In this document: in pieces, positions 53,897 to 61,268 of the stretch
How the letters are laid out: each line of letters begins with the position of its first letter
Numbering within the stretch: the stretch's first letter is position 1
Source of the DNA: Streptomyces mangrovi
GTDB lineage: Bacteria; Actinomycetota; Actinomycetes; Streptomycetales; Streptomycetaceae
NCBI RefSeq assembly: GCF_900114215.1
Contig: NZ_FOSG01000021.1
Span: 1 to 64,000, forward strand
Length of the DNA stretch: 64,000 nucleotides
Reading direction: 5' to 3'
The notes under the pieces: generated by a model
What the model was told of the DNA's origin: nothing
Seen by the model: only the letters and a program-made list of their open reading frames with translations
Database searches by the model: none
Position numbers and translations under genes: made by a program

Positions 53897-54856
53897 ATGT
53901 CCTCGTCCCTGCCCCTGCGCGGCGTCGTGCCGCCCGTCTGCACCCCCCTGGACGCATCGGGCGAGGTCGACACCGCCTCGCTCGCCCGGCTCGTCGAACA
54001 CCTCCTGGACGGCGGGGTGCACGGCCTGTTCGCCCTCGGCTCCAGCAGCGAGGTCGCCTTCCTCACCGACCGGCAGCGGGCGGTGGCCCTGGAGACGGTC
54101 ATCGAGGCCGTCGCGGGACGCGTCCCCGTGCTCGCCGGTGTCATCGACATGACCACGCCCCGTGTGCTCGCCCACGCGGAGACCGCCCGCGCGGCCGGCG
54201 CCGACGCACTGGTGGCGACCGCGCCCTTCTACGCCCGGACCCACCCCGCCGAGATCGCCCGCCACTTCCGCACCGTCCGCGCCCGCGCCGGCCTGCCCCT
54301 GTACGCCTACGACCTCCCGGTCTCCGTGCACAGCAAGCTCTCCGTCCCCCTGGTACGCGAACTGGCCGAGGACGGCACGCTCGCCGGCCTCAAGGACAGC
54401 AGCGGTGACGAGGGCTCCCTGCGCAGACTCCTCGTCGAACTCGGCGGACGCCACGGCCGGGCCGAGGGCCCGGCCCCCTCCTTCAGCGTCCTCACCGGAT
54501 CCGAACTGACCGTGGACGCCGCTGTGCTGGCCGGCGCCGACGGCGTCGTGCCCGGCCTCGGCAACGTCGACCCCGCCGGATACGTGCGCCTCTACGAGGC
54601 CGCGCGGGACGGAGACTTCGAGCGCGCCGCCGGGGAGCAGGAGCGGCTGGTGAAGCTGTTCGGCATGGTCGAGGCGGGCCCCGAGGAGGAGATGGGCCGC
54701 AACTCCTCGGCCATCGGCGCGTTCAAGCACGCGCTGCGGCTGCTCGGGGTGTTCGCCCACGGCACCACCGCCGCCCCGCAGATCCAGCTCAGCGACGCGT
54801 CGGTCGCCCTCGTCGAGCAGCGGCTGCGCGAGGCCGGACTGCTCCAGACCCGATGA
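53897..54856 (+). CDS. nanA: DHDPS/NAL-family aldolase, probable N-acetylneuraminate lyase
   Basis: A 319-aa class I aldolase of the dihydrodipicolinate synthase / N-acetylneuraminate lyase family. The Schiff-base lysine is near 167 (AGLKDSSG) and the catalytic tyrosine near 137-139 (YAYDLP), close to Tyr137 and Lys165 of E. coli NanA. The carboxylate-binding GxTGE loop reads GSSSE instead, a variant that leaves substrate less certain. Context points to cleavage of N-acetylneuraminate to ManNAc and pyruvate: sialidase upstream, ROK kinase and NanE directly downstream. The ATG at 53,897 follows AGGAG. It overlaps the next gene by four bases (ATGA). Confidence 0.82.
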   Translation: MSSSLPLRGVVPPVCTPLDASGEVDTASLARLVEHLLDGGVHGLFALGSSSEVAFLTDRQRAVALETVIEAVAGRVPVLAGVIDMTTPRVLAHAETARAAGADALVATAPFYARTHPAEIARHFRTVRARAGLPLYAYDLPVSVHSKLSVPLVRELAEDGTLAGLKDSSGDEGSLRRLLVELGGRHGRAEGPAPSFSVLTGSELTVDAAVLAGADGVVPGLGNVDPAGYVRLYEAARDGDFERAAGEQERLVKLFGMVEAGPEEEMGRNSSAIGAFKHALRLLGVFAHGTTAAPQIQLSDASVALVEQRLREAGLLQTR

Positions 54857-55809
54857 CGGCACCGCATCCCGGCGCCCCGGTGATCGGCCTCGACCTGGGC
54901 GGCACGAAGATCGCCGCCGCCCTCGTCGCGGGCGACGGCACCGTCCTGGCCCGGCACACCCTGCCCACCCCGGCGGCCCTGGGCCCCGAGGCGGTGCTGG
55001 ACGCGCTGGCCGAGGCCTCCCGCGCCGTCCGGACACAGGACGCCGCCGCGATCGGCGTCGCCGCGGCCGGAGTGATCGATCCCGCCTCCGGGACCGTCGT
55101 CAGCGCCACGGACACCCTTCGCGGCTGGGCCGGGACCGCCCTGGCCGGCGGCCTCGCCACCCGCACCGGGCTCCCCGTGGCCTGCGACAACGACGTACGG
55201 GCCGCCGCCGCCGCGGAACTCGCCGCCATGGACGGCGGTGGCGGGGGCCCCACCCTGGTCTACGCGGCCGTCGGCACCGGCGTCGGCGGCGCCGTCGCCG
55301 CCTCGGGACGGGTGCTGCACGGCGCCGCCGGAATCGCCGGGCACCTCGGCCATCTGCCGAGCCCCGAGGCGGACGGGCTGCCCTGCACCTGCGGAGCCAC
55401 CGGCCATCTCGAGGCGATCGCCGCCGGGCCGGCCATCACCGCCCAGTACACACGGCTGAGCGGCAGCCCGGCCGGCCGTCTGGAGACCGTGGCCGAGCGC
55501 GCGGCCCGCCAGGACCCGCACGCGGTCTCGGCCATCACCACAGGCGCCCGGGCGGCCGGCCGCGTTCTGGGCGGCCTCGCCAACGCGCTGGGAGCGCACC
55601 GCGTCGTCGTCGGCGGAGGAGTGCCCCGTATCGGGGCGCTGTACTGGGACGTCCTGTGCGCGGCCTTCGCCGCCGAACTCATGCCCCCGCTTCGCGCACT
55701 GCGTCCGGTCCCGCCGGGCGGAGGGGACGACGCGGCGGTCCTCGGGGCCGCCGAGCTGACCCGCACGCTGCCCCTGCACCCTCCCCGCACCTCTGGAGCC
55801 ACGCCATGA
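54853..55809 (+). CDS. nanK: ROK-family kinase, probable N-acetylmannosamine kinase
   Basis: A 318-aa ROK sugar kinase expected to phosphorylate ManNAc to ManNAc-6-phosphate. Phosphate-1 loop GLDLGGTKIA at about 12-21, catalytic Asp in ACDNDVRAA, GTGVGGA, and the zinc motif near 178-187, which reads CTCGATGHLE. The usual third cysteine of CxCGxxGCxE is histidine here, while the upstream histidine (GHLGHLP) is present. Start and stop overlap with both neighbours (ATGA each side), so it is translated as part of a coupled nanA-nanK-nanE unit. Confidence 0.87.
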   Translation: MTAPHPGAPVIGLDLGGTKIAAALVAGDGTVLARHTLPTPAALGPEAVLDALAEASRAVRTQDAAAIGVAAAGVIDPASGTVVSATDTLRGWAGTALAGGLATRTGLPVACDNDVRAAAAAELAAMDGGGGGPTLVYAAVGTGVGGAVAASGRVLHGAAGIAGHLGHLPSPEADGLPCTCGATGHLEAIAAGPAITAQYTRLSGSPAGRLETVAERAARQDPHAVSAITTGARAAGRVLGGLANALGAHRVVVGGGVPRIGALYWDVLCAAFAAELMPPLRALRPVPPGGGDDAAVLGAAELTRTLPLHPPRTSGATP

Positions 55810-56510
55810 CCTCGCCCGCGCCCCGGCCCCGGCCCCGGCCCCACGACCTGATCGCCTCCCTCCAGGGCCGTCTGATCGTGTCGTGCCAGGCGCCGCCCGG
55901 CGACCCGATGCGCCACACCGGCACCCTCGTGCGCATGGCCCGCGCGGCGCGGGCCGGCGGCGCCGCGGCCGTACGCGTCAACGGACCGGAGGTCGTCGCG
56001 GCCACCGTCGCGGCCGTCGGCCTGCCGGTGATCGGGCTGTGGAAGGACGGCGACACCGGTGTCTACATCACCCCGGGCGTGCGCCACGCGCTCGCCGTCG
56101 CCGAGGCGGGAGCCGCGATCGTCGCGGCCGACGCCACCGCCCGGCCGCGCCCCGACGGCAGCACCTTCGCCGAACTCGTCGCGGCCGTCCACGGCGCGGG
56201 CGCCCTGGTCATGGCCGATGTCTCGACCCTGGACGAGGGGCGGGAAGCGGCCGCGCAGGGGGCCGATCTGGTGTCTACCACCCTGTCGGGCTATGTGGCG
56301 GGATCGCCCCGGCAGACCGCGCCGGACCTGCGGCTCGTCGCCGAACTCGCCGCCTCGGTTGACACCCCGGTGGTCGCCGAAGGGCGTATCGCCACACCGC
56401 AGCAGGCCGCCGAGGCGCTCGCGGCGGGCGCGCTGAGCGTCGTCGTGGGCACCGCCATCACGGCGCCGACCGCGCTGACCAGGCGCTTCGCCGACGGGCT
56501 CGCGGGCTGA
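55806..56510 (+). CDS. nanE: N-acetylmannosamine-6-phosphate 2-epimerase
   Basis: A 234-aa TIM-barrel epimerase converting ManNAc-6-phosphate to GlcNAc-6-phosphate. Family features: the N-terminal LQGRLIVSCQAPPGDPM (residues 16-32), GLWK near 79 (catalytic Lys region), ADATARPRPDG near 105, a Glu/Gly strand VVAEGRI near 200 and GTAIT near 217. The first dozen residues are Arg-Pro repeats of low complexity. The ATG at 55,806 overlaps the nanK stop as ATGA. It is the last gene of the operon and is closed by the 66-bp palindrome. Confidence 0.9.
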   Translation: MTSPAPRPRPRPHDLIASLQGRLIVSCQAPPGDPMRHTGTLVRMARAARAGGAAAVRVNGPEVVAATVAAVGLPVIGLWKDGDTGVYITPGVRHALAVAEAGAAIVAADATARPRPDGSTFAELVAAVHGAGALVMADVSTLDEGREAAAQGADLVSTTLSGYVAGSPRQTAPDLRLVAELAASVDTPVVAEGRIATPQQAAEALAAGALSVVVGTAITAPTALTRRFADGLAG

Positions 56511-56562
56511 CCGGAAGTTCCGGGCGCCGGGAGCGGACCTTCGGCGGTCCTTCGCAGGCCCC

Positions 56563-56604
56563 GGCCGGACCCTCCCCTCCGGCCGGACCCTCCCCTCCGG
56601 CCGG
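56563..56604. repeat. Tandem 18-bp repeat (two full copies plus 6 bp)
   Basis: The unit GGCCGGACCCTCCCCTCC occurs twice in direct tandem, followed by GGCCGG, between the nanE stop and the terminator. No function is evident. Confidence 0.9.
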
Positions 56605-56624
56605 GGCCGCACGGCGTGCGGCTT

Positions 56625-56690
56625 CCGTGACCGGTTCCGCGCCCCCGGTGCGTCCGCGCGGACGCACCGGGGGCGCGGAACCGGTCACGG
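56625..56690. terminator. 66-bp perfect palindrome, bidirectional terminator
   Basis: Two exactly complementary 33-bp arms with no spacer between convergent nanE and nagB (nagB stop 4 bp away). As RNA it forms a very stable hairpin on either strand. Confidence 0.88.
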
Positions 56691-56693
56691 CCG

Positions 56694-57479
56694 TCAGAGT
56701 CCCTGCCAGTGCGGCTTGGCCTCGTAGGTGGCGCGGAAGTAGTCCGCGAGCTTCAGCCCGGACGCGGCCGCCTCGTCCACCACGACCGTGGCGTGGGGAT
56801 GCGTCTGCAGCGCGGAGGCCGGGACCATCGCGGACAGCGGCCCCTCGACGGTCTGCGCGACGGCCTCCGCCTTGTTCTCGCCGGTGGCGAGCAGCACCAG
56901 ATGACGGGCTTCCAGGATGGTGCCGATGCCCTGGGTGATGACGTGGTGCGGCACCTGGTCGATGTCGCCGCCGAAGAAGCGGGCGTTGTCGGCGCGGGTC
57001 TGCCGGGTGAGCGTCTTGATGCGGGTGCGGGAGGCCAGCGAGGAGCACGGCTCGTTGAAGCCTATGTGCCCGTCGGTCCCGATGCCGAGCAGCTGGAGGT
57101 CCACACCGCCGGCCTCGGCCAGCTCCCTCTCGTACCTCGCGCAGGCCGCCGGGACGTCCCCCGCGGAGCCGTCGGGCCCCATGAAGGACGCCTCGTCCAG
57201 CCCGAGCGGCTCCACCACCTCGCGCAGTACCACCGAGCGGTAGGACTCGGGGTGTCCGGCCGGCAGGCCGACGTACTCGTCGAGCTGGCAGATCCGGGCG
57301 CGCGAGACGTCCACATCGCCCGCGGCGGCCTTGGCGGCCAGCGCCCGGTAGACGGGCAGCGGTGTCGAGCCCGTGGCCACACCGAGCAGCGCCTCGGGCT
57401 TGCGCCGCAGGAGGCCGGCCATGGCCTCGGCGATGATCTCCCCGCCTGCGTCGGCGTCCGGAACGATGACAACTTCCAC
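56694..57479 (-). CDS. nagB: Glucosamine-6-phosphate deaminase
   Basis: A 261-aa enzyme converting glucosamine-6-phosphate to fructose-6-phosphate and ammonia, the last step of amino-sugar and sialic-acid breakdown. Motifs: GVATGSTPLPVY (34-45), CQLDEYVGLP with the proton-transfer Asp, GIGTDGHIGFNEP with the catalytic Asp/His/Glu, and SRTRIKTLT. GTG at 57,479 opens the conserved strand EVVIVPD and gives the normal family length; there is only a weak RBS. A dre-like DasR site lies 32 bp upstream. It converges with nanE across the large palindrome, so it is a separate unit from the nan operon. Confidence 0.95.
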   Translation of the reverse strand: MEVVIVPDADAGGEIIAEAMAGLLRRKPEALLGVATGSTPLPVYRALAAKAAAGDVDVSRARICQLDEYVGLPAGHPESYRSVVLREVVEPLGLDEASFMGPDGSAGDVPAACARYERELAEAGGVDLQLLGIGTDGHIGFNEPCSSLASRTRIKTLTRQTRADNARFFGGDIDQVPHHVITQGIGTILEARHLVLLATGENKAEAVAQTVEGPLSAMVPASALQTHPHATVVVDEAAASGLKLADYFRATYEAKPHWQGL

Positions 57480-57510
57480 GCTGGGCCTGCCGATCCAAGA
57501 GTGAACATCA

Positions 57511-57526
57511 GTGGTATAGACCACCA
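57511..57526. promoter_or_regulatory. dre-like DasR-binding site upstream of nagB
   Basis: AGTGGTATAGACCACC fits the known dre consensus ACTGGTCTAGACCAGT-type palindrome, with symmetric TGGT...ACCA arms. nagB is a known DasR target in Streptomyces, where DasR is released by glucosamine-6-phosphate. Position 32-47 bp upstream of the start codon suits repression. Confidence 0.75.
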
Positions 57527-57747
57527 TAGCAGGGGGGCGGCTCCGCCCCGTACCCCGCCGCACCCCGCCGCACCCGCGGAACCGGGCGGTGGACGCACGG
57601 CATCGCCGTCCGCGGCGGGCGGGCCACCGCCCCCGGTGGGACCGCCCGGGGCTTCGGCCGGACACGGCGGCCCGGTCACCATGCGTAGAGTGGCCGTCGC
57701 GGAATCGAGACCGGCGGCCGGCGCCGGGCGCCCGGACGGAGGCAGCG

Positions 57748-58908
57748 GTGGAGCACCCAGGCATGTCACGCGGTGCGCGTCTGACCGCCCATGGCGCCGT
57801 CTCCACGGCCCTGGCCCGGCTCGGCGACCGTGAACTGCGCGAACTGGCGGACGCGGCCGTGCCGCTCGGCTCCGGCATCGGCGGGAAGTCGTCCCTGCTG
57901 GAGGTCGCCGGGACCCCGGTCTTCGTCAAACGGGTGCCCCTCACCGGTCTGGAGAGGGAACCCGCGCACTTCCGTTCCACGGCGAACCTGTTCGACCTGC
58001 CCGTCTTCTGCCAGTACGGCATCGGTGCCATCGGCGGGCCGGGGTTCGGAGCCTGGCGGGAACTCGCCGTGCACGCCATGACGACCGACTGGGTGCTCAC
58101 CGGGGAGTACGAGGGTTTTCCCCTGATGTACCACTGGAGGGTGCTGCCGGACTCGACGCCGCTGCCCGCGGAACTGGCCGACGTGGAACGGGCCGTGGCC
58201 TACTGGGGCGGCCGACCGCAGGTGCGCCGCCGGATCGAGGCCCTCCGGGATTCCTCGGCGAGCGTCGTGGTCTTCCTGGAGTACATCCCGCGGAACCTGC
58301 ACCAGTGGCTGGGCGAGCGGGTGGCCGCCGGGGACGAGGCCGCGAACCGGGCCTGCGCCATGGTCGAGAGGGAACTGGCGGCCGGCACCTCCTTCATGGC
58401 CGGCCGCGGGCTCATCCACTTCGACGCGCACTTCGAGAACATCCTGACCGACGGCCGGCGTCTCTACTTCGCGGACTACGGCCTCGCGCTCTCCTCCCGG
58501 TTCGAACTGTCGCGGGAAGAGGCCGACTTCTTCGAACGGCATCAGACCTACGACCGCTGCTACACCGCCACATACCTGGTGAACTGGCTGGTCACCGCTC
58601 TGTTCGGATACCGGATCGAGGACCGCGACGGCCGCCACGCGCTGGTGCGCGCCTACGCCGGGGGCAGACGCCCCACGGGAGTCCCGGAGGAGGCCGCGGC
58701 GGCCATCGCCCGGCACGCGCCGGTCGCCGCCGTGATGTCGGACTTCAACCACGAGTTCCGGTACGGCAGCAGGCAGACCCCGTACCCGCTGGAGGAGATC
58801 CGGCGGATCGGCGGGACGGGCGTCCCGTCCACCGGCCGGCAGCACGCCCCGGACGGCGGGCGGCGGGCGGCGGTAATCGGGATGCGCCGCAGCCCGGCGG
58901 GGGTCTAG
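57748..58908 (+). CDS. Protein-kinase-like phosphotransferase of unknown target
   Basis: A 386-aa protein with a reduced kinase fold. The lysine-containing strand VFVKRVP is near residue 70, the catalytic-loop analogue HFDAHFENI near 223 (HxDxxxxN pattern) and a DFG-like ADYG near 242. The Brenner-type loop resembles aminoglycoside/choline phosphotransferases as much as Ser/Thr kinases, so the substrate may be a small molecule or a protein. GTG at 57,748 is preferred because GGAGG lies six bases upstream; ATG 57,763 is the alternative. It is a single gene divergent from nagB, with a possible -10 TAGAGT at 57,684-57,689. Confidence 0.75.
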   Translation: MEHPGMSRGARLTAHGAVSTALARLGDRELRELADAAVPLGSGIGGKSSLLEVAGTPVFVKRVPLTGLEREPAHFRSTANLFDLPVFCQYGIGAIGGPGFGAWRELAVHAMTTDWVLTGEYEGFPLMYHWRVLPDSTPLPAELADVERAVAYWGGRPQVRRRIEALRDSSASVVVFLEYIPRNLHQWLGERVAAGDEAANRACAMVERELAAGTSFMAGRGLIHFDAHFENILTDGRRLYFADYGLALSSRFELSREEADFFERHQTYDRCYTATYLVNWLVTALFGYRIEDRDGRHALVRAYAGGRRPTGVPEEAAAAIARHAPVAAVMSDFNHEFRYGSRQTPYPLEEIRRIGGTGVPSTGRQHAPDGGRRAAVIGMRRSPAGV

Positions 58909-58918
58909 GGTCGCGGGC

Positions 58919-58948
58919 ATGTTCTCCTTCCTTCAGATCTACGGCTGA
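58919..58948 (+). CDS. Possible 9-residue leader peptide MFSFLQIYG
   Basis: A tiny ORF (ATG to TGA) 10 bp after the kinase-like gene, with AGGG eight bases upstream, lying 131 bp before a macrolide-type glycosyltransferase gene. The sequence between them can form competing hairpins (for example CCCGCACGCC near 58,977 with GGCGTGCGGG near 59,024). Erm leader peptides that sense macrolides are similarly short and hydrophobic. It could equally be chance. Confidence 0.3.
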   Translation: MFSFLQIYG

Positions 58949-59079
58949 CACGGCCGGGGCAGCGCCCCGCCTCCCACCCGCACGCCCGTGCGCACACCGG
59001 TTTCCGGGACTCCCGGACGGGCCGGCGTGCGGGCCCGCGGTGTCACCGTCAGCCATGGACCCGAAGTGAGTGATCATCC

Positions 59080-60255
59080 ATGTCCCGTCGCCGTGCCCAT
59101 ATCGCGATGGTCGGCATCCCCGCCGTCAGCCACGTCCTGCCCAGCCTCGCGGTCATCGGCGAGCTGGTGGCCCGCGGCCACCGCGTGACCTACGCCAACG
59201 ACCCGGCGGTGGCCGGCCTGATCGCGCCCACCGGCGCCGAACTCCTCCCCTGCGCCTCCGGGTTGCCGGTCGCCGACAACGACTGGCCCGACGACCCCAT
59301 CGCCGCGATGGGCCTCTTCCTCGACGACGCCGTACGGACGCTGCCCCGGTTGCGCGCCGCCTACGATCGCGACCCGGCGGACCTGTACCTGTACGACATC
59401 GGCGCCTACGCCGCGCGCGCCCTCGCCGAGTCGCAGGGCCGTCCCCTCATGCAGCTCTCCCCGACGTTCGTGACCTGGGAAGGCTACGGCCAGGAGGTCG
59501 CGGCACACCTGTGGCGGCTGCCGGGCGCCGACGCCTACCGGGCCCGGTTCGCGCGGTGGCTCGCCGACTGCGGGGCCTCCACCACCGACGTGGACGCCTT
59601 CTCCGGCCGTCCCGCGCACACCCTGGCGCTGATCCCGCGGGCGATGCAGCCGCATGCCGACAGGGTCGACACCACCACGGTGACCTTCGTCGGGCCCTGT
59701 TTCGAGATGTCCGCGGGCACGGAGGGCTGGGCCCGTCCCGCGGACGCGGAGAAGGTGCTGCTGGTCTCCCTGGGATCGGCGTACACCCGCAGACCGGAGT
59801 TCTACCGCCGGTGCGTCGCCGCCTTCGGCGGCCTGCCCGGCTGGCATGTCGTCCTCCAGATCGGCAGGCACACCGACCCGCGGGAGCTCGGCGCCCCGCC
59901 CTCCAACGTCGAGGTGCGCTCCTGGGTCCCACAGCGGGCGATCCTGGAACAGGCCGACGCCTTCGTCACCCACGCCGGTATGGGCGGCTGCAACGAGGGT
60001 CTGCTGGCAGGGGTTCCGATGATCGCCGTGCCGCAGGCCACCGACCAGTTCATGAACGCCGACCGGCTCGTGGAGCTGGGCGTGGCCCGCCGCATCGACA
60101 CCGCGGAGGCCACCGCCGAGGTCTTGCGTGCGGCTTTGGAGGAGCTGGTCACCGATCCGGAGGTCGCCCGCCGCTCGGCGCTGCTGAGCGCCGCCGCACG
60201 GGCCGGGGGCGGCACCCGGCGCGCCGTCGGCCTCATCGAGGAAATGCTGACCTGA
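59080..60255 (+). CDS. Macrolide-type family 1 glycosyltransferase (OleD/Mgt-like)
   Basis: A 391-aa GT-B enzyme of the MGT family, which uses UDP-sugars to glycosylate and usually inactivate macrolides or other aglycones. N-terminal acceptor half: HIAMVGIPAVSHVLPSLAVI. C-terminal donor half: WVPQRAILEQADAFVTHAGMGG and NEGLLAGVPMIAVPQATDQ, the canonical nucleotide-sugar motif with the HAGxGGxxE pattern. The length is normal for the family. ATG 59,080 has only a modest RBS (AAGTGAG). It is a single gene closed by a strong hairpin. It could be self-resistance or detoxification; nothing links it to the lipopeptide 25 kb away. Confidence 0.92.
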   Translation: MSRRRAHIAMVGIPAVSHVLPSLAVIGELVARGHRVTYANDPAVAGLIAPTGAELLPCASGLPVADNDWPDDPIAAMGLFLDDAVRTLPRLRAAYDRDPADLYLYDIGAYAARALAESQGRPLMQLSPTFVTWEGYGQEVAAHLWRLPGADAYRARFARWLADCGASTTDVDAFSGRPAHTLALIPRAMQPHADRVDTTTVTFVGPCFEMSAGTEGWARPADAEKVLLVSLGSAYTRRPEFYRRCVAAFGGLPGWHVVLQIGRHTDPRELGAPPSNVEVRSWVPQRAILEQADAFVTHAGMGGCNEGLLAGVPMIAVPQATDQFMNADRLVELGVARRIDTAEATAEVLRAALEELVTDPEVARRSALLSAAARAGGGTRRAVGLIEEMLT

Positions 60256-60267
60256 CCTGCGCGTACG

Positions 60268-60315
60268 GCGGCAGGGGTGACGGCGCGGAACCTCACCGCC
60301 CGTCACCCCTGCCGC
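60268..60315 (+). terminator. Terminator of the glycosyltransferase gene
   Basis: Perfect 16-bp arms with a 16-nt loop, starting 12 bp after the stop codon. Confidence 0.8.
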
Positions 60316-60413
60316 TTCGCCCGCACCCGGCCGGAGCCGTGCGTCGGCACCGTTGTCAGCGGCCTGCCCTACAGTTCCCGTCACTTGATCACTGCGGGTG
60401 CGGGGAGGCACGT

Positions 60414-61268
60414 ATGGGGTGGGTGTCGGCCGGCGGCTACGAGGTCGCCCTCGACGACGGAAAGGTGGTGTGCCGCAACTCGGCCGGGCGGCGGCTGAAG
60501 TCCGTACCGCCGAAGATCGCCGACGATCCGGCGGTGGTGGGACTGCGTCAGCTCGCCGAGTGGCTGGAGCGGCACGAGCGGCAGTGCCTGGCCGATGTGG
60601 AGCGGTGGATGGTGCGCTCGCTGCCGGTGCCGTTCGCGGTCCTGGCGCGGGTGTGGCCGGATCCGGCCTGGCGGGCCGCTCTGCGCGACTTGGTGGTCAC
60701 GGGGGCGGACGGGGAGGTGGCCGGGTTCCTGCGGGACGCCGATCCCGAGCGCGGCCTCGGTGTGGTCGACCTCGACGGCGACACCGTCCGCCTCACCCCC
60801 GATCTGGTCCGCCTGCCGCATCCGGTGCTGTTGGAGGAGCTGGAGGAGTTGCGCGAGTTCGCCGTCGAGCTGGGCGTCGAGCAGCGTGCCCAACAGCTCT
60901 TCCGGGAGGTGTGGCGCCGGCCCGCGGCACTGGACGCCGAGGCGACCTGCGTCGAGGACTACGCGGGCGGCGTCTTCAAGGAGCTGAGATTCCTGCACGG
61001 GCGGGCCGCCCAGCTGGGCTACCGGGTGCGCGGCGGCCACGCGGTGTGCTCCGTTCTGGAGGGCGGCCGCGGTGTCGAGGCCCGGGTGTGGGTCGGCGAC
61101 TACGACGGCTACGAGGAGACGGAGACCGGTTCCCTGGTCTTCACCGACCCGGCCGGCCGGGTGCTGAAGCTGGGTCAGGTCGGGCCGGTGGCCTGGTCGG
61201 AGGGCATGCGTATGGCGGCCGCGCTGTACGCCGGGCGTGACATCGAGGACGAGGAGCGTGCGGCATGA
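60414..61268 (+). CDS. DUF4132-like protein
   Basis: A 284-aa cytoplasmic protein resembling the DUF4132 region found at the end of large MolR/WGR-type proteins: MGWVSAGGYEVALDDGKVVCRN, then KSVPPKI, EDYAGGVFKELRFLHGRA, and a terminal VGPVAWSEGMRMAAALY. Function is not known. A strong RBS (GGGGAGG, five-base spacing) supports ATG 60,414. The gene overlaps the next by four bases (ATGA), so the two products are probably made together; in many actinobacteria this region occurs as part of, or next to, a much larger partner. Confidence 0.8.
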   Translation: MGWVSAGGYEVALDDGKVVCRNSAGRRLKSVPPKIADDPAVVGLRQLAEWLERHERQCLADVERWMVRSLPVPFAVLARVWPDPAWRAALRDLVVTGADGEVAGFLRDADPERGLGVVDLDGDTVRLTPDLVRLPHPVLLEELEELREFAVELGVEQRAQQLFREVWRRPAALDAEATCVEDYAGGVFKELRFLHGRAAQLGYRVRGGHAVCSVLEGGRGVEARVWVGDYDGYEETETGSLVFTDPAGRVLKLGQVGPVAWSEGMRMAAALYAGRDIEDEERAA

